A stretch of DNA of 64,000 bases from Carposina sasakii (taxonomy: Eukaryota > Arthropoda > Insecta > Lepidoptera > Carposinidae), in contig CP053163.1 of the NCBI GenBank assembly GCA_014607495.2, positions 2,956,716 to 3,020,715 of the forward strand. The letters are read 5' to 3'. Below are positions 11,643 through 23,953 of this stretch, in pieces. How positions within the stretch are numbered: the first letter of the stretch is position 1; each line of letters opens with the position of its first letter. The translations under genes and the position numbers were made by a program. The notes under the pieces are model-generated. The model had not been told where the DNA came from, searched no databases, and worked only from the letters and a program-made list of their open reading frames with translations.

Positions 11643-13493
11643 TGTCATGTAGGATGTATTTTTACTATTTCCAGGACTTTTAGTATTAGTTTTTAGCTAG
11701 ACAAAATATATAATTTAGGTTAATAGGTTTGGTTTACAGGCGACATATCGGACTTTGGTCATATTGAATCATCCCTCTCAAAATATGCACTAAATAAATA
11801 CCAGAGCATGATTCTAATTTATCTTTGGTGATATTTGACGAAAGCAATCAATGGTTAAATTGACCGCTAGAGGGTGTTTACTCGGGGTCACCAGCCAGCG
11901 GTCAAGGTTCGAATCCTGTCCCTTTGACGAACTGCAAACATCGTTAACGAGAGTAATCAAAAAATATTGCAATGAAAATTATTTGAAATTTGGAAAGCTT
12001 ATTTGCATTTAAATTCAGTTTTTTTTTAAATTTTAATATCAGACGGCCATGAAAAATCTGTAGTAGGTTATAATGTCCCGAGGTTTTAGATTTTAAACAA
12101 ACTAACATTATTTCTCGGTCGAGTCAACCACAACTAAAATTTGCTGAGATGATGAAGAAAATCACAGTGATATCATAGTGCACAAGTGTGTGTACAAACA
12201 CAGGTACACTCTATATTTCCTCACTCTCATATACCCAGACGATGCGATTTACGAGTTAGGTACAGCAGATAGCTATATAACAATTTGACAATATACCTAA
12301 ATAGTGATAAATCAAGCTACCGAAACTTGCAAATAAGATTTATTTGGGTACTTATGCAACATTACAATTTGCAATCCATTACCACGCATTCCCAATGTCT
12401 GAATAAAACACGTGAGTTTAGTGTGAGTTACCCGTGTGTGTCTCACTTTAATGGTCGCAGACTTTTCTTATTTCCGCCACTAAATAGAGGGCATTTTTAT
12501 TTCACCGAGCCGCCATTACGGGAAATTAGGATTTATTCGAATTAGGTTCGAGGTTGTTTTGTAGTTACGTAAAAACTAGTTTTCTGCTTTTATATGAGTA
12601 GGTTATAAAACGGATAAATACTAGTCAAAAATACCTAAAAATAAAATTGAGCTAAAATCGAAAAATCTTACTCGTACTTCATGTAGGTACAAATAAAATA
12701 TTTAAATGTTTAATTGAACATTAATGAGAGTAATATGAATCTCTCTTTATTTATAGAATATCCCTGAGTTCTAGACTGCAAGAAAGATAAAAAAAAAACA
12801 CATATTTCTCGCCACACGTGCATTAGTTATTCTGTTACCGCACCTTTGTTACTAAACTAATTTATTTGAATTGCATAGTACCTAATCTACATCTGCATTA
12901 CCTACATTTACAAACAAGGCATAAGTATTTAGGGTAAAAAGAGTGTAGACATAAAAGGTTATTTCTTTATTCATCTCTCAATTTTAAGGTATGAGTAGGC
13001 GTACAAAATCACTTCATTCTTCATCAAGTACCAATAATAATGCTCGGAGCAATCAGCGGGAGTGGTAACAGCTCAATCGCGCTCATTCACTCTTTCGTTC
13101 CATTCACATCATAAATTGAATGATTTGTTTGGAATAAGGATGTCGCGGGGTGTGCAATTATTCGGCCTTTATGCTGAGTGCGGGCTGTTCTACATTGGGT
13201 GCATAATACTTAGCGGATGTATGTTGAAAAACGTCGTATAAAATACACTTTGTTATAGATGACATTTGTGTGATTATTCATTTGGCGCTTTTACAAGCAT
13301 TTGACTCAGCTCGTGCTTGTCAGTTACTATTCACCATAATAAATACCAAATTAGCTTACTTTTGGCTTTAAGTATAAATAAAAGTATCTATAAAGTGGCG
13401 GTTGTATACTGATGTATATTTCAGTATACAGTTTATCCCTCTGACTGACTTAGTCAAGGTGTAATAAATTATAATGCCATAAATATAAACATT
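11643..13493. other. No gene recognised
   Basis: AT-rich. A B-box-like AGGTTCGAATCCTG at about 11905 hints at a decayed Pol III-derived element, but no A-box or second copy supports it. Confidence 0.45.
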
Positions 13494-13605
13494 TAGGGGT
13501 GTTCTTTCAGGCGAGGAGCTAGCAACTAGCCTACTAAACGTGACTGTAGGATTCCTTCGCTTTGCAATTCTAGCTACTCCATTTTCGGGAACACGGCATA
13601 CATAT
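13494..13605 (-). repeat. Repeat family B, fragment
   Basis: Inverted: GGGTGTTCTTTCAGGCGAGG, AGCTAGCAACTAG, AAACGTGACTGTAGGATTCC and CGGGAACACGGCATAC. An internal deletion relative to the full layout removes the central block. Confidence 0.6.
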
Positions 13606-14354
13606 ATGCATTTCAAAGTAGGTACTATGAGAAGATTCTGAAATATTCTCTTTGAGTAAGTAGTAGTTTTTAGATAAAAATTGCGTTCACATTGGTCATA
13701 TTTTTGCGACCATTGTAGAACATAAGTACATTAAATATGGCCGCCCACACTACCGATACCTTGCGCTGACTGAGTCACAGCGTGCGAAAGCCGAGACAAT
13801 CCTAAAGGCTGTAACGATACAGGATTTATTGGCGTTTGTCTTCAAATGTCGAACAGATAGTCCGGGCGATGACAAGCGAAAACATGGAAGCATGATATCG
13901 GGAAATGTACGAGTACCAATACATTCCTTTTAGCTTTAAATTGAGTAGTACGTTAGTGTTTAGAAGTTATCTGGACAGGTACTTTTCTATTTGCTGGCTT
14001 CATGGCAAATGATCTTGAAGGAAATTTAAGACACAATTTGATATATCTAAATGAAAATGGTCCTTGTCCTCTATCGCAACATGGATCTGGTTTCTCATAG
14101 CAACTGTAGTTGGCTGTGAGGCGACCACCAATTGGAAATTTGAATGCTCGAATAGAATCCACCTGATGCAAGTCGATATATAAAACATGTGAGTGAGCTC
14201 CTAGCCTAAGAACTGATTTCCGTGGCATTTAAAACAGCTTCAGTGAGTCAGCGTGAGAAGCGGAGATATTTGCACAGCCAATGATTATGGATTTATTAGC
14301 ACGTGTCTTATTTGTTACCTACCTGCTGTTCGTTATTTGAAAGTTGTTTATTTA

Positions 14355-14738
14355 TATACAGGGTGTTTTTTTGTGGCCACCTTTAACGAAGGGTGCGTAC
14401 TCTATACATAAAATAAAGTAAGTTTATGCCAAAAAAAATGCTGGAATTTTTTTTTTTTTTTTTTTTTCTTAATTATTTGATCTGGCGAAATTTATAGTGT
14501 CTAGTGTTTATGCTAGTTTATTTATAGACAGATATTAATTATTTCTCGTGAAAAAATCTTGCTACGTGCGTCTATGTGCATTTATGCAGAAAAACGCAGT
14601 CTATTTACTCAACTTTGGACTCTAATATTTTGGAAACCACACACTTCCCAGGTATGCTTCCATGGAGAAAAATGATCGTGATGATGAGGACATTCCGTAG
14701 TTTTCGGGAACGTTGACGACCAAAAATCATCCAGTATA
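14355..14738 (+). mobile_element. TIR element family E, 384-bp copy
   Basis: It starts TATACAGGGTGTTTTTTTGT and ends AAAAATCATCCAGTATA, imperfect terminal inverted repeats with TA at the outer edge, as expected for TA-targeting DNA elements. There is no transposase frame. A poly-T run lies at about 14447-14467. Confidence 0.8.
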
Positions 14739-14745
14739 TAGGTAC

Positions 14746-14892
14746 ACACTGTGTTCCCAGAATAGGGTTGTCACAACTGAGAGATCGTAAACGAGATCGC
14801 ACACCCATGTTTAGCTTAGCTGGTACAGTAAAACTGGTAAAGGATCGTTGACAAGTTTATAACTTATCGCCTCAGAGAATGCTCTGACGAGA
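14746..14892 (+). repeat. Repeat family B, fragment
   Basis: ACACTGTGTTCCCAGAATAG, CATGTTTAGCTTAGCTGG and GACAAGTTTATAACTTATCG in direct order. It abuts the TIR element ending at 14738. Confidence 0.6.
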
Positions 14893-16412
14893 ATTGTTTA
14901 CTTATGTTTTGATTGGATATTAGTACATAGACAATTAGCTGTTGTATTATAACCATACTTACTCGTAATTATCTAAGAGGGAAATTGTTAAACTATTGTT
15001 AAAATGCATCAAGCCATAGTATTTTTGACGAGTTTTTACACGTTTAAAAGGCGACAAATAAAATTAGAAAACATCGTGTATAAACACATTTAGATATCGA
15101 CCCATCTTAAAAAAGAGGAGCATAATGAAAATAAATTTTTTCACCAAAACATGCATCAAAGTTCTAGAATGTTAAATAATCACCTGCTTATAAATTCAAA
15201 AAGAAATCTGAATACGCTGTATTATTTTCTATTAATAAAACCTAAAAAAATAAAACACAAACAAAACAACGCGCCCTAAGAACATTAACAACAAAGTATT
15301 ACAACAAAAACTCAGCGATTTAAGGCATAAACTTCAAAAATTACTCAATTGGAATCTTAAAAACACTTAACCCTTCGGCAAGGGGTGTTTCGACCCCATT
15401 ACCTGGACCCCTTGGGCTGTAAAATCTTGAAAAACTCCCCGAAGACAGTAGAAGACACTCAAGGACATAATTCATGATGAAAAAGTTAATTTTCCGGGCT
15501 TGCTAGCTCATTTACATATTTTGTGTGCGATGCCCAATTATTCGCGTAGGTAACGGCTTACTTGCTACGAGGGTTAAGGGTGTGGTTCAAAATTTGTGAA
15601 ATTTAGTCGAATGTAAATTTATTAACCATAAAGTAAGAGCACATAGGTACGCTGGTATGCTTAGTGTTGTCGATTAATTAAATAAATAAAAAAATAAGAC
15701 ATGGTAGTTCTTAGGCTAGTACCTAACTTTAAATCTGGCCAAAACGTGTAGTAAATCGCATAGCTAACTTTTAATAAATACCTGCTTATTCTATTCTATA
15801 GGTATATAAGCTTACTAACCAGTATTTTAGATTATATGTGATTATTCACTATAATGTCCGGAGGTCAAGAGGATGGCGCGTCCGAATTCAAGCATAGGAA
15901 TTATTCAATGAAACGGACTCTACAAACATTTCTTCCGTTTCCAGCAGCACAGTATTTAGGGCTACACCTTTGCACATTCTCTTACACGATAAAACAAAAT
16001 CGCTCCGCTAGGCTACTCTTTCCAGCCCGCTATCACTCGGCCCCCACTAACCCTTTTCCACGGGGGCTCGTTGTACGGAACCCTATCTCTGAATTAATTT
16101 TTCTTGGCCAATTAGCGAGCGATGTTAAGAATGTTTCTCTATTGATCTGACGTTTCAAACTTTTGGGGTCCTGAACATGTTTTCTTTAAGAATAGGGTAA
16201 TACTGTAGATTGATGTTGGATTTTCATTCAACTTTTCTATGGTAGGTAGGTAGGTATATATGTACCTATAGAAGGCAATATAAGATTTATGTAATGTATA
16301 TTCCGCCTATATATCTTAAAATATTTTAGTAATCATAAACTAAAAGCTTGCCGTCTGCCCAGAACGCTGGCAGTATTGACTAAATTAAGCTCTTACTTGA
16401 TATAGGTACATA
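14893..16412. other. No gene recognised
   Basis: AT-rich. The open frame at 15854-16150 (98 codons) has no membrane segment, signal peptide or family motif and is judged chance. Confidence 0.45.
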
Positions 16413-16644
16413 ACATACATATAATCACCCCTTTATCCCTTACGGGGTGGGCAGAGCACCAAGGGCCGATAGGATCACATGGTGCCACTTCTGACCATTT
16501 TTGAGGGTATAGTTAAGATGTAAAAGTTCGGTTAGTAGTGACAGGTGGACCACCAAGACCCTCTTGTCCCTCTACTGACTTGTAGTATGCCCGAGAAGAG
16601 AAGCAGCTGTAGTATTATACGTTTTTTTTTTTACTCCCAGAGCA
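16413..16644 (+). repeat. Repeat family C, copy 1
   Basis: Family C is a second unclassified dispersed repeat. Its blocks are ATACATATAATCACGCC, TTTATCCCTTACGGGGTAGG, CAGAGCACCAAGGGCCGATA, ACATGGTGCCACTTCTGACC, TTGAGGGTATAGTTGAGATG, AAGACCCTCTTGTCCCTCTA and GAAGAGAAGCAGCTGTAGTA. This copy is near full-length, with about 20 bases lost before CCAAGACCC. Confidence 0.7.
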
Positions 16645-16729
16645 GCATAGAAGAACAATATTATTTTTGATAATGCAGGGAAAGTGATATAATATGTACA
16701 AAACAATATGGATCAAAATAAAAACGAGC

Positions 16730-17062
16730 GAAAAAAACAATAGATACAAATATAATAAAAATGTAACGGATCGCTGTCTGTACATGGAAGATATATGAGA
16801 AAAAATATTATAGGAGACCTTTATCAACGCAATAGAACCCAAAACGATGATTTTTGGAATTTTTGTCTGTTTGTCTGTGCGTTTGTACACGCTAATCTCA
16901 GAAACAGCTGAACCGATTTCGATGCAGTTTTCAGGAATATATTGAGACAGGTCCCACACATATAGGCTACTTTTTATCCCGGGAAAATGTTTTTATCCCG
17001 GATAATTTCGACATTTTGTTTTTTCCGTAACCACGCGGACGGAGTCGCGGGCGTCCACTAGT
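16730..17062 (+). mobile_element. MITE-like family A, copy 2
   Basis: Runs from GATCGCTGTCTGTACATGG through TTTTTGTCTGTTTGTCTGTG, AACCGATTTCGATGCAGTTT and ACTTTTTATCCCGGG to GCGGGCGTCCACTAGT. Near full-length relative to the 8035 copy. Confidence 0.75.
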
Positions 17063-17087
17063 TACAAATATTAGTTTTTCTACTTTT

Positions 17088-17272
17088 TTCAATGAAGAGT
17101 TAGTTTCTTTGAATTATATTAATTGCACATGTTACCCTTTATTAGTTAAAAGTTTTTCTTTATTTGCTTGGCTTGCTGAAAGAGATCTCTTGTAGAGAGA
17201 AGCTTGCCATTGTACATGCCTCTCTTCTTTTATTTTGTAATTTATATTTTTTGAGTGTGTTAAATAAAAGAA
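17088..17272 (+). mobile_element. LINE G 3' UTR copy
   Basis: It runs from GCACATGTTACCC through CTTGGCTTGCTGAAAGAGAT and CTTGCCATTGTACATGCCTC to a TTAAATAAAAG end. It is the intact counterpart of the interrupted copy at 21478-22190. Confidence 0.65.
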
Positions 17273-17800
17273 TACCTAAGAATAAAAATGACACATCAAA
17301 AACATAGTCTTCATATAAATGGCATGTATCATTTTGGCGTCAACAATGCAATGCTGCACGCATATAGATAAATATATACCTTTCCTAGTACCTACTTGCA
17401 CCCTTATTAGTCGCGGCGGATAACTAAAGACGAGCTAGGACACTTGAGCTATTACAAGTATACGCTGCGTGCATAATGTAGCTTGTTGTGCTATACTTGC
17501 AGGAATTTGAAATGGTTATCATGGATTAACGTAATGGTGAAATAGCTTTAAGCTAAAATTTTAAATTGATATAGGATTATATTTTGTATTATGCAAAGAT
17601 ATGTACAGTATGTTAATATCAAACTTTTATATCAACCTCAGCAAATTTTTCCTTCTTTTTCGAGATCCAGCTATTTTGACTGCCCCATTTTGAGAAATGT
17701 AAGAAAAAAGAAAAATGTGTACGTTAACTACCGTGGTAGTTACTTCTAAACCGCGCGCAAAGTTACGCACTGTTGACAACAAAATACATGGAATATCTTT

Positions 17801-17993
17801 TATCGTACGAGGCGATTAAGGGTTTCCGGGAGGTGGGCAGCAGCACATCCCGTGTTGACAACATAGTCAAAAATACAAACTGCAGTCACCAACCCGCCTG
17901 CCCAGCGTGGTGACTATGGGCAAATACCCCCCATGGCAGTCTTGTGGCGTGCCTACGTCCAGCAGTGGATAGCAATAGGCTAATGATGATGAT
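17801..17993 (+). mobile_element. Family D SINE with RTE-like tail, copy 1
   Basis: The order of blocks is TATCGTACGAGGCGATTAAG, TTTCCGGGAGGTGGGCAGCA, GTTGACAACATAGTC, ACCAACCCGCCTGCCCAGCG, CTACGTCCAGCAGTGGAT and then AATGATGATGAT. The tail resembles the end of RTE LINEs, which suggests mobilisation by RTE machinery. No open frame is present. Confidence 0.75.
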
Positions 17994-20900
17994 CTTTTAA
18001 ATATGTTAACAATATAGCTTAGGTATATCATGTTTAAATATTTTTATTAGTAAAGCCCAACAAGTAAACTAGCCTATTCAAATCGCTCCACCTACACAAC
18101 CTGACTGCAGCCATCTGGCATTTACCTCGGCACCGTATCGTCGTAACGTTGATGTTAATATGCAGAAATAACTGCCTTAATGACAATCCTCCCTGCTCGA
18201 GACAATCATTGTACTATGCCACGTGGGTGTAAATGTAATAACCATTTTTAGTCAATCCTATTATAATGGAATGTTTTAGATATGATAATAATAGAGTGAA
18301 AAAACCTTTTATCCGAAAGCTTAATAATGAAATGTCTTGGGACATATTAGGCAGAGAAAAGTTTAATAGCTAATCATAATGCGGAATGTTTTCAATATGA
18401 ATGAGGGGAAAACTGTTTGGGACATCCTTGGTACAGAATTTTAATATTTTATTACAGATATAAAATGCTACTCAAATTGCCAACCCATTTACAGCTGCTT
18501 TAATTTAACATGCTCCATTTCATTCTATAGTACATATTTATATATTCGGTAAATTATTGTAGGTTTTCAGACATATATTTTTTTTTTAAATCGGAAATGC
18601 ACATCATTTTAAATAAAAAACACTTGATAATACTCGAGACTTTACTCGAGTACTCAACACAAAATTAATACATTCCTTACATAAAGAAGTGAATATCAAA
18701 AGCATAGTCAATAAAAACATAAGACAGGCTATTCACGAGCATCCACTCGCGAAACTTGAAAGGGGCGCTTTTGACCCCACAGCCCTAATTGAGACAGTCT
18801 ACCACTCAGACGTTATTCAACAGTCATGTACACTTTGTGTACACTTTCTGTATATTTTGTGCACACTTTCTGTACATTTTAATAAATGTATCCGCAGTGA
18901 ATGGCCGGTTTTATCAAAGGAAGTTGCGTAAAAATGTATTAGGCTTAAAAAGGTCCGTGTTTATGTGTATTTTGGGGTTAATGTATTGAGATTTTTCGGG
19001 TAGGTGCAAGAGGTTAGAAGAGGTAGGAAAGGAACCTGGCTATTCAATAATCTGCTTACTTTAGTTGCTATACATCTGGAGGTTGACACGAGATGTTAAA
19101 ACAGGATTATTTCCATGGTGGAAGCGAAATGTCGCTCTATAGTGGTGTCTTGTTTCCACATTCCTGCTTTAAGAACTCATAGACATAATAAAATTAGAGC
19201 TAGGGATAATACTAATTTATAATGTTTTAATATATGTCGGTGAATAAATTTTTCTCTATTGTAATAAGATTAGATATAATCTAAAGGATCTGGACATCTA
19301 AAACGGTAAGTCAATAACTTTCAGGCACTTTTTTCTGATTTTCAGCGCACAAAGGCTACGGGTTGGAAATAAAAGAGCATCATCCCCCTACCACCCCCTT
19401 TTACACCCGTTGCTGGTAAGGGGGAGGTGTCGTTTATCCTGTCCCGGTTAGATACGGAGAATTTTGAAAATGTCATGACTTTTTATATCTATTTTTATAT
19501 TTTACAGTAAAACGATAGATTCGGTCAGTTTTATTGTTTGTTTTAACTGCCACACGATTTTGGGTAAATTTTGCACAGAGATAAATACGTCATAAAAAAC
19601 TTTGTTTTATATTACTTGGAAATGAGTTTTTTTATGGTTTAGAAGAGCACATAGACCAACTTATAGCTCTTTGTCCTGTCAAGTACATTTATATAGTTTC
19701 TTACATTTCAAGTGACCTCTCTATCCTGAAAGAAAAATAATATAGGTACATTTCAACATTACAATTCCCGCAAATAATTTCAGTAACTACGTGATTCCGT
19801 ACAATGCACAAATTCTTCTATCATGTCACTATAAAACGTACCTACATACATACATAAATTACAGTTACTTGTATATCTTAACCAACCGTTTCATTTTATT
19901 TCGATCCTTTTCACTTATATCGGCATTTTCTTTCAAAACTTTTCCCACATAAAGACGTCCCCCTCATGCTTGAAGGCTTTAAAATGACATCTCACTCTAA
20001 ACACGCCCATTGGCGACAGTTGGTGGCCACGCCCATCGCGACATTTTCTACCAATCGCGAGGCTTCAGTTTTTTATTGTCGCCAACTCGAGTAGGTTTTG
20101 TCATTTGTATGTCAAATGGGCGGATCTTAGAGAGCAGGCGTGTTAGAAAAGCGTTTTTAAGTTTCTATATTTAGCCTTATAAAAGCTATTAGTGGGCCTT
20201 AGTAAATTTATGAGTATTTTATGTTTCTTGGAGGAAATTCATATGTTTGTAAAAATGAGCTACTTCAACTCTATAACATATAAAATATAAATCGTATATA
20301 CCATCGTATACACAAATTTAATTTGAAATATGTAAAAATATAAATCACCACAATTTCATAATACATACAGGATGTTAGTAACGTAATAAAAACACAAGAC
20401 ACAAATCAGACCATCAAAGCGTAACTTTAATAAAACCTCGTAAAAATCTACAATCATCTTAAAGCAGAACCTATATAAAACAAAAATAAACTCACCCCCA
20501 CTTCAGCTGACTGGGCACTAACGTAAAAAGGCTGTTATATACTAAGACCACCCTTATTTGTTTCAATAAGAATGTCCCACGGATTTATCTAACAATATCT
20601 TCTAATGTATACAATTCTCGTGTGTTTGTGACCAAACTCCTCCGAAACTGCTTGTCTTATTATCATTAAATTTTATATGTATATTCAACAGGTCTGACAA
20701 TAGGTCGTAAACTATTTTTTACACCCCTTCGACGTAATAAGCGACATCCTCACATCCAAAAGCTAGGGGCAACAGTATAACACTAAAGTAAACTAATGGC
20801 ATATTTGTAAAGTTGCATAGATACTAGCGCCGATGTCGGAGGACTTTAAAATTGGAATGAAGGATAAGGGGATGAAGGGGGTGTGGGGGGTAGCTCAAGT

Positions 20901-21190
20901 GCAGAGGCTGTATCGATCGGGAGGACTCGCGACAGGGCCAGGTCACAGGGTGGATGGCCGGGAGGGTATACTCGTAGCAGATGTAGCTAGATTTTTAGGG
21001 TTGGTTAGGTTAATTTTAGAATTCATTTAAGTATGACAATTAGTGGTCATACCTACATCAGGGTCGATTCTGACAGTTACACTTGACCCTTAACCTAATC
21101 TTAGTTAGGTCTATCTCTCTCCGTTCTTAACATAAATGGCTGAGAGAGAAAAGGACAGGCAGGACTAATTTTACGTTTAGGTTTAAGTGT
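17994..21190. other. No gene recognised apart from the minisatellite
   Basis: Mostly AT-rich. Two G-rich or GC-rich stretches (19970-20140 and 20833-21000) have no repeat partner here. The latter is open for 65 codons but shows no recognisable protein. Confidence 0.45.
18826..18880. repeat. Short minisatellite, ~21-bp unit
   Basis: The unit TGTACACTTTCTGTATATTTT recurs about two and a half times with variants (GTGCACACTTTCTGTACATTT). It is followed by AATAAA. Confidence 0.7.
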
Positions 21191-21247
21191 GACTGCCGGA
21201 ACTGACCATATTATGTGATGTGATGCAAGGCTATTTTCCTAAAATAG

Positions 21248-21305
21248 TAGCCAGAACTGCAGAATTACGAAGGAGATCCTTTAGTTTAGCATAGCGAGTC
21301 GATAT
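21248..21305 (+). repeat. Repeat family B, short fragment
   Basis: GTAGCCAGAACTGCAGAATT, ACGAAGGAGATCC and TTTAGCATAGCG; only the second to fourth blocks remain. Confidence 0.6.
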
Positions 21306-21349
21306 AGACTTGTTTATGACATAAATATTACATATTAAGAAAAGAAAAA

Positions 21350-21427
21350 AAAATTCACCCGAGTGAGACTTGAACTCACGACCTCTCGCATACCGTGCTT
21401 TGCACTAACCAACTGAGCTACCGGGTC
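21350..21427 (-). mobile_element. tRNA-like SINE head, degenerate
   Basis: On the minus strand GACCCGGTAGCTCAGTTGGT has a consensus A-box (TAGCTCAGTTGG), and GTGAGTTCAAGTCTCAC forms a proper T-arm with a B-box-like loop. A T-run follows. The acceptor arm pairs in 6 of 7 positions, but no anticodon stem can be drawn, so it is not a working tRNA. Confidence 0.6.
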
Positions 21428-21477
21428 AATTAACTTGGATGACGAATTTGACCATCTCTTTTAAACTTATTCTTATT

Positions 21478-22190
21478 TTTTATTGCACATACACAAAAAA
21501 TATAACATACAAAATAAAAGAAGAGATGCATGTACAATGGCAAGTTTATCTCTACAAGAGATCTCTTCCAGCACGCTAAGATTAGATAAGATAAATCTTT
21601 ATTTGCAATTAAACATAGTAAATTAAAATGTCACATATATAAATTGTCCTTATGTCTAGCCAATTAAACTTAGCATGCAAATTATAAAGTAAACTAAACT
21701 ACATTAAATTACATTTATCATTACAATGTCAAATAATAATTGGTACCTAGTTATCTTTGTTCCTACACTTTAAGAAATCTTCTAAATTATAAAAGTTTTT
21801 TTCGTGAAGCCACTTGTGTAGTCTAATTTTAAATATTGAATTATTTAATAATTTTAGATCGTTTGGTAATTTATTATATAGGTATATTTTTACACACATT
21901 GTAACTTTTACCATATTTAGCTGACTTTGGTATTTCGTCAAGAACTAACCTATTAGGGTAAGCTAAGCAAGTAAAGAGAAATTATTAACAAACAGAGGGT
22001 AACATGTGCAATGAAACTAATTCTAAGAAACTTACTACATTGAAAAAAAAAAGAAGAGAAACAAATGACTGCATGGTCAAGGAATGAAATGGACACATCC
22101 TTCAGCTTTTTCCTAGATGTGCCAACAGTGCGACAATCTCTAACCGTATGGGGTAATTCATTCCATAGCTTAATCTTTTTATTTTTACAT
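21478..22190 (-). mobile_element. LINE G 3' end with LWNELP motif, interrupted by a second LINE
   Basis: On the minus strand from 22175 the frame reads LWNELPHTVRDCRTVGTSRK and continues KLKDVSISFLDHAVICFSS. This resembles the C-terminal tail after the reverse transcriptase in Jockey/CR1-type LINEs. The 3' UTR follows, with AGAGATCTCTTGTAGAGATAAAC and the CATTGTACATGC block that recurs at 17088, 29377 and 54780. The UTR is split at 21575-21967 by another LINE tail flanked by GCTAAG. Catalytic domains are absent. Confidence 0.7.
21581..21961 (-). mobile_element. Second LINE 3' end, nested, with GCTAAG target duplication
   Basis: The minus-strand frame includes VKIYLYNKLPNDLKLLNNSI and KIRLHKWLHEKNFYNLEDFL, the usual C-terminal tail after a LINE reverse transcriptase. 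An AT-rich 3' UTR follows, ending AATAAAGATTTATCTTATCT. GCTAAG occurs at 21575-21580 and again at 21962-21967. Removing the insert plus one repeat restores the undisturbed layout of LINE G seen at 17160, so the boundaries are firm. Confidence 0.8.
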
Positions 22191-22244
22191 TACGTTTTTG
22201 GTAACGTTATTTTTTATGACAATTTGTGGTGATACCTACATACT

Positions 22245-22440
22245 GTGCTGTGCTTCTAAAATCAGCTGGCCAGAACAGCAGTATCATATCCCAGATCCAC
22301 TTTAGTGTAGCGGGGACAGTTGTAAATTTACAGTGACAAGTTGATAGCTTGTCGCCTGAGAGAATGCCCGAGTTCCTTAGTCGACTTTTAGAACATCCAC
22401 GGAAGGAGATGCAGTTAAGTGAGGTATTCTAGTAAAGCTT
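22245..22440 (+). repeat. Repeat family B, near full-length
   Basis: GGCCAGAACAGCAGTATCAT, TAGTGTAGCGGGGACAGTTG, GACAAGTTGATAGC, GAGAGAATGCCCGAGTTCCT, TAGTCGACTTTTAGAACATC and CGGAAGGAGATGCAG in direct order. Confidence 0.7.
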
Positions 22441-22484
22441 AAAAGCCGTACATTACAGGTGAAACTGACATTTGTTGATGCTGC

Positions 22485-22640
22485 AAAATGATGCTGAATG
22501 CTGCAGTAGTAGCAATTATACAGAATTTTCGCATTGAAATGCGAAATTCTATTGAAATTGCTATTACATAATACGAATTTTACAAGCAATCAGCAAATAT
22601 TGTACAAATTTTGCTATCGCATTGCTTTTCCTAGTTAGGT
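22485..22640. repeat. Family F, diverged copy
   Basis: The right half (ATACGAATTTTACAAGCAAT, CAGCAAATATTGTACAAATT, TTGCTATCGCATTGCTTTT) is the reverse complement of the left half of the 43257 copy. The left half is strongly altered. It begins about 45 bases after family B. Confidence 0.55.
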
Positions 22641-23660
22641 AAGCAACACGGGGGCGATATTTTTAGGAAAATTATAGAAGGTAGTACATTCTTAAACATT
22701 CGTTTCGTATTTGCTAAGGTACTTTGAATCGTTAGACTAAAGATGTCAGGATGTCAACGTAAAGGAAAGGTTAAAAAGCATCGCGTGCGAAATCCTACAG
22801 TTTACAAACAGACAGCTTACTAAAACAAAATTGTTATTACATGACCGGCTTAGTTTTGCACATGATAGAGTTTTTGGATATTAGTAAACACTTTGGTCAA
22901 AAACTGTTAGTATTAGAAGAAAGACATTTAATTTAAATATTCATAGGCTACGCCAACATAACATAAAAACTCAAAAAAAATTGTGGCAGCTCTAGCTCAT
23001 ATTACTTATCCAGATATTTCTTGCAGACTGTAGTGGCATTTTATTTTACAATTATATAATAGGGCACCTAGTTAGTTAATTACCTACAAATAGGTGAAAT
23101 TCCAAAATTGGTTTCAAATATTAAAAAGTAGGTATAAGTTGCTTATACAACCTAATATTGGTAATGTTCGTTCCTACTGCCCAGATATCTTACCCAATAT
23201 CTAAATGTACAGGTACTCACTCATAGAACGGAAAGTCCGTTCAAAAACAATAAAGAAGCAATTTCCCGCCAAAACAGACAACACTGTCGGAAAATGAGCG
23301 ACACTTTTCGTTCGCAAACGGCTCCCCAAAGGCAGGCGAAGGAAATATTAAGTCGGATGCCATGTTAATAGCAAACAAACGATCGCTGGTAAATCATTCA
23401 GTGCTTGGAAGGCGCGAACGAAATTAATATTTGTTTTCTTCGTCTCCAGCACAATTACACTGCCCGTATCACTGCTAGGAGTATTGTTGCATAGAATATA
23501 TTATGTAGAGATGCTAGACTGATAATGGGTACAAAATTGGGATATTTTTTCTTTAATAGGACGTAGTATGGGCAAATCAATCAAATGGTCTATAAATACA
23601 TTTGTTATTTATTGCTGTAAACTAAACATCAGAGCTCTTCTATATTTGTGCTTATAATCC

Positions 23661-23953
23661 CAACTAATATTATAAATGCGAAAGTAACTCTGTCTGTCTG
23701 TCTGTCTGTCTGTTACGCTTTCCCGCTTAAACCTCGCAACCGATTTTGATGAAATTTGGTACAGACAATCTTTAGACCCTGAGACAGAACATAGGCTACT
23801 TTTTATTTCGAAAAAAAGGGATGAAGGGGTTGAAATAGAGGTTGAAAGTTTGTATGGGATTTCTTAATTTTAAAAGACCAACTAATTCCAGATAATTTCG
23901 AAATTTTGGTTTTTCTGCAGTCTACGCGGACGAAGTCGCGGGCGTCCACTAGT
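23661..23953 (+). mobile_element. MITE-like family A, copy 3, with (GTCT)n microsatellite
   Basis: It starts ACTAATATTATAAATGCGAA, carries about six TCTG units at 23690-23713, then AACCGATTTTGATGAAATTT, and ends GCGGGCGTCCACTAGT. Lepidopteran MITEs carrying hitchhiking (GTCY)n repeats have been described; this copy fits that layout. Confidence 0.8.
23690..23713 (+). repeat. (TCTG)n microsatellite
   Basis: About six perfect TCTG units inside the family A element at 23661-23953. Confidence 0.9.

Noticed and set aside
11880..11940. tRNA-like sequence with GGTTCGAATCC
   Set aside because: Only a B-box-like stretch is present. No A-box, acceptor pairing or second copy.
15854..16150. 98-codon plus-strand frame
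   Set aside because: Mixed composition with no motif, signal or membrane segment; no splice or poly-A context.
20833..21030. 65-codon plus-strand frame with Gly/Lys/Val-rich product
   Set aside because: G-rich local composition explains the lack of stops. No domain, splice site or partner.
21350..21427. Functional tRNA on the minus strand
   Set aside because: The A-box and T-arm are good, but no anticodon stem can be formed and the acceptor has a mismatch. Treated as a SINE head.
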